DNA of 6,714 bases from an uncultured Eubacterium sp. (lineage in GTDB: Bacteria > Bacillota > Clostridia > Eubacteriales > Eubacteriaceae), in assembly GCA_902784045.1 (NCBI GenBank), contig CACZTE010000081.1, positions 1 to 6,714 of the forward strand. Reading direction: 5' to 3'. The notes under the pieces were generated by a model that saw nothing but the letters and a program-made list of their open reading frames with translations, did no database searches and was not told the DNA's origin. Positions 1 to 5,386 of this stretch are shown piece by piece; positions within the stretch are counted from its first letter, which is position 1, and each line of letters starts with the position of its first letter. The position numbers and the translations under genes were made by a program.

Positions 1-85
1 TAGAAATGTAGTCCGTCCGCTTAAAGCGGACACAGCCGCTAGGCTGTTATTGGAAGCACGCGACTTTAGTCGTGTGAGGCTTCAC
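1..85 (+). mobile_element. Probable right end of an IS200/IS605-type (TnpB-carrying) element
   Basis: Seen: three successive hairpins. GTCCGC/GCGGAC pairs 15-20 with 26-31. ACAGCC/GGCTGT pairs 32-37 with 42-47. A long imperfect stem pairs GAAGC 53-57 with GCTTC 79-83, and ACGCGAC 58-64 with GTCGTGT 69-75, around a TTTA loop with a 3-nt bulge at 76-78. The last stem is followed by TTCAC at 81-85. Known: IS200/IS605 elements end in subterminal imperfect hairpins recognised by a Y1 transposase, and elements with tnpB commonly finish with a 'gaagc...gactttagtc...ttcac'-like stem. Inferred: the element lies mostly to the left of the window and its right boundary is near base 85. The exact cleavage site cannot be fixed without the left end or an empty site. 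Other structured DNA remains possible. Confidence 0.55.
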
Positions 86-105
86 TCTTGTACAAAGAGA
101 ATAGG
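1..105 (+). ncRNA. Candidate 3' part of an omega RNA (TnpB guide RNA) with guide
   Basis: The hairpin series at 15-31, 32-47 and 53-83 lies in the sense direction of the putative tnpB tail, at the transposon's right end. This is where TnpB-associated omega RNAs have their scaffold. If the scaffold ends at the TTCAC at 81-85, the guide would be the following roughly 16-20 nt (from about 86 to 105), which is flanking chromosomal sequence as expected for this family. A further small stem, CTCTT 85-89 with AAGAG 95-99, falls in the guide region and could be fortuitous. The 5' part of the RNA is outside the window. The assignment rests on structure and position only, with no covariance model applied. 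Confidence 0.42.
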
Positions 106-187
106 CTGTATGAAAAATCAACTTCTTTTTCAGTATTGTTTAAACTTTGCTACTTATAATCAAATCATCAAAAGAAAGAATAGCTAA
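2..187 (+). CDS. Partial TnpB-like C-terminus, frame open into flanking DNA
   Basis: A frame open from the left window edge runs 61 codons to a TAA at 185-187. Its first residues read RNVVRPLKADTARLLLEARD. An N-V-(V)-R-P segment followed by an E-A-R-D-F-S-R stretch, encoded across the terminal hairpin, resembles the degenerate C-terminal tails of Bacillota TnpB proteins, whose 3' ends overlap the omega RNA. TnpB is an RNA-guided nuclease; its RuvC and zinc-finger parts would lie upstream, outside the window. In this frame the protein would continue about 33 codons past the likely element end, so the last part is probably not native sequence. Alternatively the TAG at bases 1-3 is the real tnpB stop and this frame is accidental. 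No catalytic residue can be checked here. Confidence 0.38.
   Translation, partial: RNVVRPLKADTAARLLLEARDFSRVRLHSCTKRIGCMKNQLLFQYCLNFATYNQIIKRKNS
155..160 (+). promoter_or_regulatory. Possible -10 box upstream of the zinc-ribbon gene
   Basis: A perfect TATAAT lies 41 nt upstream of the ATG at 202. No good -35 box sits at 16-18 bp. The nearest TTG-containing hexamer (TTGTTT, 136-141) leaves a spacer of only 13 bp, and there is no TGn extension. If used, transcription would start near 167 and give a leader of about 35 nt, just outside the proposed transposon end. The assignment is motif-based only. Confidence 0.35.
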
Positions 188-192
188 GGAGG
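185..192 (+). promoter_or_regulatory. Strong Shine-Dalgarno deciding the ATG start at 202
   Basis: TAAGGAGG matches the anti-Shine-Dalgarno sequence almost fully. It leaves 9 nt to the ATG at 202 and 6 nt to the in-frame TTG at 199. ATG is the better codon at a normal distance, so 202 is preferred as the start. Confidence 0.8.
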
Positions 193-201
193 TTATTTTT
201 G

Positions 202-753
202 ATGACTTTATTGGATACACTTAATGATTTTGCAAAAAATGTATCGGACTATACCAGCGGTCAATTTGAACTCACAAAACTTTATGCTCGCATCAGCGGT
301 TTAAAAAGTGTTGTAAAAGAAGCGGAAGAAAAGCTTGGCGAATACTATTACGATCTTTTGAATGAAAACGTCGAAGGTATTCCAGATGAACTAAAAGTTC
401 ATTTCGATCAGATTAAGCAAACCAAAGAAGATATTGAAGAAATGGAAGCGCGCATTGCCGCCATTAAAGCTGCGGCTGCCAATCCGCTTGATCCCGGTAA
501 AAAACGCTGTGATAACTGCGGAGCCATCATTTCTGTCAAATCAAAATTCTGTCATGAATGCGGCGCGCAAAATATCGTTCCTGAAGCCGAACACACTGAA
601 GCAACTGACGCAGATACTGAGTCTGAACCAGTAGAAGATATCTCTTTTGATTCTGAAGAAGAAAAACAAGATCAAACGGTCAAAGAAGATAAAACTGTCA
701 AAGACAAAGAAGACGAAACTGTCAAAGACGAAAAAGCGGATAAAAATGATTAA
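202..753 (+). CDS. Coiled-coil zinc-ribbon protein of unknown function
   Basis: The protein has 183 residues counted from the ATG at 202; the frame also allows a TTG start one codon earlier. Seen: residues 1-95 are predicted mostly helical, with a charged heptad-like stretch at about 65-92 (KQTKEDIEEMEARIAAIKAA) suggesting a coiled coil. A four-cysteine zinc ribbon follows, with CDNC and CHEC pairs at residues 103/106 and 117/120 separated by ten residues. The tail from about 127 to the end is acidic and then Lys/Asp/Glu-rich, with three TVK(E/D) units. There is no signal peptide or membrane segment, so it is probably cytoplasmic. Known: helical proteins with one C-terminal zinc ribbon are widespread in Bacillota and mostly uncharacterised. 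Inferred: a scaffold or binding protein rather than an enzyme. It converges on the glycogen operon and shares its terminator, with no sign of functional linkage. Confidence 0.88.
   Translation: MTLLDTLNDFAKNVSDYTSGQFELTKLYARISGLKSVVKEAEEKLGEYYYDLLNENVEGIPDELKVHFDQIKQTKEDIEEMEARIAAIKAAAANPLDPGKKRCDNCGAIISVKSKFCHECGAQNIVPEAEHTEATDADTESEPVEDISFDSEEEKQDQTVKEDKTVKDKEDETVKDEKADKND
675..734 (+). repeat. Short degenerate tandem repeat encoding TVK-D/E units
   Basis: Three copies of an AA(C)TGTCAAAGA-type unit begin at 675, 693 and 717, spaced 18 and 24 nt apart. These are whole codons, so the frame is kept. They encode TVKEDK, TVKDKEDE and TVKDEK in the charged tail of the zinc-ribbon protein. Unit number could vary between strains through slippage. 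Confidence 0.7.
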
Positions 754-793
754 ACAATTCGAGATATCAATTTAATAGTTAATGATTAAAACT

Positions 794-840
794 AAAAAAC
801 GGATGTCAAGGACAGCGATTTCCTTTGATATCCGTTTTTT
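794..840. terminator. Bidirectional intrinsic terminator between convergent genes
   Basis: The arm at 794-812 (A6, CGGATGTCAAGGA) pairs with 821-840 (TCC, bulged T at 824, TTTGATATCCG, T6) around the 8-nt loop CAGCGATT. There is one G-T pair (805/829). The plus strand ends in a T run at 835-841. On the minus strand the A run at 794-799 becomes the T run. The stem therefore suits both the zinc-ribbon gene, which stops at 753, and the glycogen operon, which ends at 882. It fills most of the only gap between them. Confidence 0.9.
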
Positions 841-881
841 TGATTTGTTTTGTGACTTTTTAATCAAGAGCAACAATGTTT

Positions 882-2801
882 TTAGAGAGAGAGTTCTGAG
901 GAAGGATTATATCTTTTCATTAGGTTGCTAAATGTTGCTTCTATTTTATAAATCTTCGCCGATAGGGGAGGGATGGTGAAACCGCTTAAGTCATCCCGAG
1001 TGTCGGAGTCCATATTTAATCCGAAAACATTGCGAAACATATCATGAGAAAAAAGAAGATATTCACTTTTGCTTCGGTTAAAAGCACAAAGGATTGTTTC
1101 ATCCTCATAACTGCGAAGGAAAGCAAAGATATCATCGATATGTGTCGAAATCGGAACATAGGCTCCTCTTACTAAAGCCGAATGACTATTGCGAAGATTG
1201 GTAATATGCATATAGTGATTGTAAACTTCTTTATTTTCATTTCCCCAGGGGAAGGTTGAACGATTATAGGGGTCTTCAAAACCGTCAACTCCGACTTCAT
1301 CACCGTAATATATACATGGTACACCCGGGAAAGTCATTTGCAGGAGTGAAAGCATCTTAAGTCTTGCAATACCAATTTCTTTTTTGTCATCGGGAATAAT
1401 AAAGGCTTCTCGTTCTTCGTCGTTATGACAGGAATCAGCGCATTCGGATAATACCGTTAAAATACGTGTGCGGTCATGGGAACCAATGAGGTTCATATTA
1501 CTCATGAACTGCTCACGAGGATAATGCTCATAAAGGGACATCATCAGGCGATGTGTTTGTCTTGATGTGATCTCTCCCAAGAAAAACCGAATAAAGGTTT
1601 CACGAAAGGGATAGTTCATAACCGCATCAAGTTCATGCCCCATAAAGTATTGTCTTTGGACATCGTAGGCAATCTTGTTGGAAGCATCTTCCCACACTTC
1701 GCCGATTAATACACTGCTTCTTTTTTCTTCGAGAAGGGCAGTTTTCACACCGGCGATAAATTCGTCGGGGAGCTCATCAGCTACGTCTAATCTGAAACCG
1801 GAAGCACCGGCACGAATCCATTTGCGAATAACGGAATCATCGGAACCGTAAATATAATCGCTGAAGTCCGGGTTGACTTCTTCGGTGTTCGGCATGGATG
1901 AGATTCCCCACCAGCTTTCAAACTGATCAGGGAAATTGGTGAATCGATACCAATTATGATATGGTGAATCTTCCGATTGATAAGCGCCGACACTATCATA
2001 ATGATTATAGCGATTAAAATAAATACTGTCGTCTCCCGTATGAGAAAACACACCGTCTAAAATGATATGAATGCCTTTTTTCTTGGCTACGGCGCAGAGT
2101 TTTTTAAATATTTCCTCATCTCCAAATTCAGGAGAGATTTTTTTGTAATCAGCAGTGTCATATTTGTGATTGCTTCTCGATTCAAAAATCGGATTCAAAT
2201 AGAGCACAGAAATGTTTAATGATTTTAGATAATCAAGTTTTTCAATAATGCCTTCCAGATTGCCGCCGAAATAATCCCAATATGCGATACTTCCATCGTT
2301 TTTTCTAAAATAATGGGGTTTATCATTCCAATCACCATGAATTAAGGAATTAGGGAAAAACTTGCCTTGATAGGTGCTGCCTTTAGCGAAACGGTCCGGA
2401 AAAATTTGATACATAATGCCTTCTTTATACCATTTAGGGACTTTGCGAGATGCGTCATAAATGGTAATTTGATATGATGGCGTAATTTCCTCATATATTC
2501 GGCCTTCACCGCCAATGCCATCGCCTTGAGTCCCATATCCGTATTTTTTTCCGTTGGATTCGAAACGAAAGTCATACCAAAAAAGACCGGGCTTTTTTGG
2601 AAGGGTCAGACTGATACTGTATTTTCCGGGTGAATGGGTAGGCAGCATATTAATATAGTGTTCGTCTTGATTAAAAAATGTATGAAGTCGAACATTGGTA
2701 ACATCTTGAGCTTCTACGGTAAGCGTGAGATGAGAGCCGGTCGGAAGTGCTCCGAACGGCTCTTTATAATTTAAATCAAATGAATTGTGATGAAAAAACA
2801 T
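882..2801 (-). CDS. Intracellular GH13 alpha-glucanase (neopullulanase/cyclomaltodextrinase-like)
   Basis: This 639-residue enzyme of the alpha-amylase family likely hydrolyses alpha-1,4 (possibly alpha-1,6) bonds in glycogen or maltodextrins. Residues 1 to about 118 form a beta-rich N-terminal domain. The (beta/alpha)8 barrel follows from WYKEGIMYQIFPDRF (124-138). Conserved regions: I, DGVFSHTG 249-256; II, GFRLD with nucleophile D339; III, IGEVW with acid/base E368; IV, GSHD with transition-state Asp D443. MPNTEEVNP (303-311) resembles the MPKLN motif of neopullulanase, cyclomaltodextrinase and maltogenic amylase. The C-terminal beta domain begins near 550. Region I has Ser253 where Asn is usual. 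No signal peptide is seen, so it acts in the cytoplasm. It lies 3 nt after glgA as the last operon gene. It lacks the layout expected of a GlgB branching enzyme or a GlgX-type debranching enzyme. Family membership is certain; substrate is not. Confidence 0.93.
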   Translation of the reverse strand: MFFHHNSFDLNYKEPFGALPTGSHLTLTVEAQDVTNVRLHTFFNQDEHYINMLPTHSPGKYSISLTLPKKPGLFWYDFRFESNGKKYGYGTQGDGIGGEGRIYEEITPSYQITIYDASRKVPKWYKEGIMYQIFPDRFAKGSTYQGKFFPNSLIHGDWNDKPHYFRKNDGSIAYWDYFGGNLEGIIEKLDYLKSLNISVLYLNPIFESRSNHKYDTADYKKISPEFGDEEIFKKLCAVAKKKGIHIILDGVFSHTGDDSIYFNRYNHYDSVGAYQSEDSPYHNWYRFTNFPDQFESWWGISSMPNTEEVNPDFSDYIYGSDDSVIRKWIRAGASGFRLDVADELPDEFIAGVKTALLEEKRSSVLIGEVWEDASNKIAYDVQRQYFMGHELDAVMNYPFRETFIRFFLGEITSRQTHRLMMSLYEHYPREQFMSNMNLIGSHDRTRILTVLSECADSCHNDEEREAFIIPDDKKEIGIARLKMLSLLQMTFPGVPCIYYGDEVGVDGFEDPYNRSTFPWGNENKEVYNHYMHITNLRNSHSALVRGAYVPISTHIDDIFAFLRSYEDETILCAFNRSKSEYLLFSHDMFRNVFGLNMDSDTRDDLSGFTIPPLSAKIYKIEATFSNLMKRYNPSSELSL

Positions 2802-2804
2802 ATA

Positions 2805-4238
2805 TTAACTCTGTCTTCCTGTAATCTTTTTATAATAATCAAGATATTTATCGGCAGATGATTTCCAATCAAATTTTGATTTTAATGCGTTGTCAGTGAG
2901 TTTTTTCCATGCTTCTTTATCGGTATGGAAAAGATTGACGGCGTTTTGGATCACGTTTAGCATATCATGAGCATTGTAGGTTGAGAAGGAGAAACCGTTG
3001 CCTTCTTGGGTTTCTGTATCAAATTGATGGACGGTATCTTTCAGTCCACCGGTTTCCCTTACAATCGGGATAGCGCCATAGCGCATGGCAATGAGCTGAC
3101 TTAAGCCGCAGGGTTCAAATTTGGAAGGCATGAGGAAGATATCGGAGCCTGCATAGATTTTACGGGATAAATCTTCGTCAAAAGTGATGCAGGCGCGCAT
3201 TTTGTCAGGATAAGTGTAAGCCACTTCACGAAGCATGTTTTCATACTGACTGTCGCCGGTACCGAGGACAATAAACTGCAAATCCATTTGCAGTATTTCG
3301 TGAATGACGGCGGCTACCAAATCGATGCCTTTTTGATCGACCAAACGGGTGATCATTGAAATGACCGGTTTAGTCTCGTCAACGGGCAGGTTCATGTGTG
3401 CTTGAAGCGCTTTTTTGTTTTCGGTTTTTTTGAGGTATGACGATTTAAAATTTGTCCAGATATGAGGATCATTCTGGGGATTGTATTCATTGTCGTCAAT
3501 ACCGTTGAGAATGCCTACTTCTTTATAAGCGATATCGACAACGACACCGTCCAAACCTTCACCGTAATAGGGTTGTTTAATCTCCTCGGCATACGTAGGA
3601 CTGACAGTAGTCACCAAATCCGCCGTATAAAGAGCGCCTTTCATGAAGTTGATATTATTGTAGAATTCCATCGTCATCGGGAAGTAATCAAAGTTTAAGA
3701 GCCCTGCGACATCGCTGAAGCTATACACACCTTGATATTTCATGTTATGGATTGTAAAGACAGTTTTAACATTTTGATAATGCCAGGCGTATTGCTCCTT
3801 AAGCAGATATGGAACGAGCGCTGTTTGCCAATCATGACAATGGAGAATATCCGGATAAAAATTGATATACGGAATGCATTCGAGTACTGCGCGGCTGAAA
3901 AAGATGAACCGTTCAGCGTCATCATAGTAGCCATATAATCCGGGGCGTTTGAAATAGTACTCATTGTCAATAAAATAATAAGTTACGTTATCGGCTTTGT
4001 ATTCCAGAATGCCGCAATACTGATTGCTGTTTCCGACATGGACATAGAAAATGTCGACTAGTTTTGATTCATCGATATATTCTTGGGGAATGCAATCGTA
4101 TTTTGGAATAATGACGCGCACATCGGTTTCCTTCGACGGAAAGGCTTTCGGAAGGGATCCAATGACGTCGCCGAGACCGCCGCTTTTTGCAAACGGAAAG
4201 GCCTCTGAAGCGGCAAACAGGATCTGAAGTTTTTCCAT
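2805..4238 (-). CDS. glgA: Glycogen synthase (ADP-glucose, GT5)
   Basis: GlgA transfers glucose from ADP-glucose to the non-reducing ends of alpha-1,4-glucan. At 477 residues it has the normal bacterial GlgA length. The N-terminal GT5 (starch synthase catalytic) domain opens with FAKSGGLGDV (16-25), the ADP-glucose-binding K-x-G-G-L motif with K18. HCHDWQTA (133-140) and TIHNMKYQGVY (162-172) follow. The C-terminal Rossmann domain contains ITRLVDQKG (296-304), GTG (326-328) and FEPCGLSQ (374-381) with the conserved E375, then TGGLKDTV. All expected key residues are present and no frameshift is seen. The ATG lies 5 nt after the glgD stop and is the only good start near the site AAGGAG (4251-4256, 12 nt spacing), which is embedded in the end of glgD. 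It acts in the cytoplasm, downstream of GlgC/GlgD. Confidence 0.97.
   Translation of the reverse strand: MEKLQILFAASEAFPFAKSGGLGDVIGSLPKAFPSKETDVRVIIPKYDCIPQEYIDESKLVDIFYVHVGNSNQYCGILEYKADNVTYYFIDNEYYFKRPGLYGYYDDAERFIFFSRAVLECIPYINFYPDILHCHDWQTALVPYLLKEQYAWHYQNVKTVFTIHNMKYQGVYSFSDVAGLLNFDYFPMTMEFYNNINFMKGALYTADLVTTVSPTYAEEIKQPYYGEGLDGVVVDIAYKEVGILNGIDDNEYNPQNDPHIWTNFKSSYLKKTENKKALQAHMNLPVDETKPVISMITRLVDQKGIDLVAAVIHEILQMDLQFIVLGTGDSQYENMLREVAYTYPDKMRACITFDEDLSRKIYAGSDIFLMPSKFEPCGLSQLIAMRYGAIPIVRETGGLKDTVHQFDTETQEGNGFSFSTYNAHDMLNVIQNAVNLFHTDKEAWKKLTDNALKSKFDWKSSADKYLDYYKKITGRQS
2809..2820 (-). promoter_or_regulatory. Weak ribosome binding site of the GH13 gene, inside glgA
   Basis: On the minus strand AGGAAG (2815-2820) sits 13 nt before the ATG and a shorter AGAG (2809-2812) sits 7 nt before it. 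Both lie within the last codons of glgA. Neither matches the AAGGAGG of glgC and glgD, so translation probably depends partly on ribosomes finishing glgA only 3 nt upstream. Confidence 0.5.
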
Positions 4239-4243
4239 GTGAA

Positions 4244-5359
4244 TTAGATACTCCTTCCTTTGCTGATGATAATCGGGTTTTCTTTGGTGCCGATTAGGCT
4301 TGTGTTGTCACGAATGTGACAGTCTTTATCCATCACGACGTATTTAAGGGTGACATTATCTCCGATGGTGGCTTTTTGCATAATGATGCAGCTGTCGATT
4401 TCTGTGTTGGCACCGATGATACTGTCGCGGAATAAAACAGAGTTTTTGATTTTTGCTTCAATTTGACATCCGGATCCAACGATGGATTTTGAGACTTCAG
4501 CGTTTTTACTGTAATGAGTGGGGTGATTGTCTTTAATCTTGGTATAGACTGAATTTTCACCCATAAAGAGCTCATTCATGACCTCGTAATTCAAAAGATC
4601 CATATTGCCTTCGAAAAATCTTTGCATATTATTTACACGGCCAAGATATCCGGTATGCGGTGCTCCGAAAACACGCAAAGTATCCATATTGTCGTCGATG
4701 ACATCCATCAAATCCCATTCACCGAGTTCATTGGCTTTTTTGACCAAATTCACCAGTACATCTCTTTTGATAATCATCATATCGGCAAAGACATGTTCAG
4801 CAGTTTTACCTGTGTGATGATAGAGTTTGCTGACACGGAATTTTTCAAACTCGACAAAAACGTCATCGTCGGTTGCGTTGAAATCGGAATGGACTTTTTT
4901 GAAAATCATGGTGATATCGGCATTGTTTGTTCTGTGAATGCGGTGAGCTGTGCTGAAATCAAAAGAGGTGACCAGATTCGGAGAACAGATAATGACGTCT
5001 TTAACATTGCTTCCTTTGCTGAGGAAGGGGATATTGTAATGCAAATCTCGGACGCTGACTTTAATATTATCTCCGTAGCGGACACCGCTGGCTCCCGCCA
5101 AAATAGATAGGTTTTGGGTTTTTCGGCTCAGCGACCATTCTTTACCGGTTCCAAGATGATCGATGAGAGACGAATATTTGTAAGAGCCGACGACGCCGAT
5201 ATGGTTAACGCCTGAATTGACCAGATTAGACATTGTAAAGTCAAGCAGGCGATAACGACCGCCAAAGGGTAGTGTCGAGAGGGAGCGATGTTGTAACAGT
5301 TCGTTTAAATCGGTATTTTCGCCATCGATATTTAAAATGTAACCAATGGTATTTTGCAT
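4244..5359 (-). CDS. glgD: GlgD, regulatory ADP-glucose pyrophosphorylase-like subunit
   Basis: This 371-residue protein is colinear with the GlgC next door: a nucleotidyltransferase-like domain (about 1-240), including PFGGRYRLLDF (31-41) and SNLVNSG (44-50), and a C-terminal left-handed beta-helix of hexapeptide-like repeats (about 285-365). The catalytic motifs are lost. Where GlgC has GGQGSRL, this protein has DGENTDL (12-18). The GTADA segment is missing. The metal-binding SGD is SPN (126-128). The EKP sugar-phosphate motif aligns with YHH (180-182). It is therefore probably not an active transferase. Known: in Geobacillus stearothermophilus GlgD associates with GlgC and raises its activity. 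Inferred: the same partnership here, favoured by adjacent, likely coupled genes. The start is supported by AAGGAGG at 5367-5373, 7 nt upstream. Confidence 0.94.
   Translation of the reverse strand: MQNTIGYILNIDGENTDLNELLQHRSLSTLPFGGRYRLLDFTMSNLVNSGVNHIGVVGSYKYSSLIDHLGTGKEWSLSRKTQNLSILAGASGVRYGDNIKVSVRDLHYNIPFLSKGSNVKDVIICSPNLVTSFDFSTAHRIHRTNNADITMIFKKVHSDFNATDDDVFVEFEKFRVSKLYHHTGKTAEHVFADMMIIKRDVLVNLVKKANELGEWDLMDVIDDNMDTLRVFGAPHTGYLGRVNNMQRFFEGNMDLLNYEVMNELFMGENSVYTKIKDNHPTHYSKNAEVSKSIVGSGCQIEAKIKNSVLFRDSIIGANTEIDSCIIMQKATIGDNVTLKYVVMDKDCHIRDNTSLIGTKENPIIISKGRSI
4251..4256 (-). promoter_or_regulatory. glgA ribosome binding site embedded in the end of glgD
   Basis: The minus strand reads AAGGAG within the codons for the final Gly-Arg-Ser of GlgD, 12 nt before the glgA ATG. 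The spacing is a little long. The overlap suggests that glgA translation is coupled to glgD. Confidence 0.65.
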
Positions 5360-5386
5360 TTTTATGCCTCCTTTTTTGTCGGTATT

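Noticed and set aside
85..99. Small hairpin CTCTT/AAGAG containing palindrome TTGTACAA, as an operator or terminator
   Set aside because: The stem is only 5 bp, has no T run and no second copy; it is more likely incidental in the flank or guide region.
1..100. CRISPR array or tRNA
   Set aside because: The hairpins differ from one another in sequence and spacing, so there are no repeats with spacers. No cloverleaf or T-loop consensus could be found.
434..634. 66-codon frame inside the zinc-ribbon gene
   Set aside because: It overlaps the zinc-ribbon cysteine codons in another frame and lacks its own ribosome binding site.
4622..5110. 162-codon plus-strand open frame over glgD
   Set aside because: It is antisense to glgD, has no credible ribosome binding site seen and no family resemblance; it is a shadow of the real gene.
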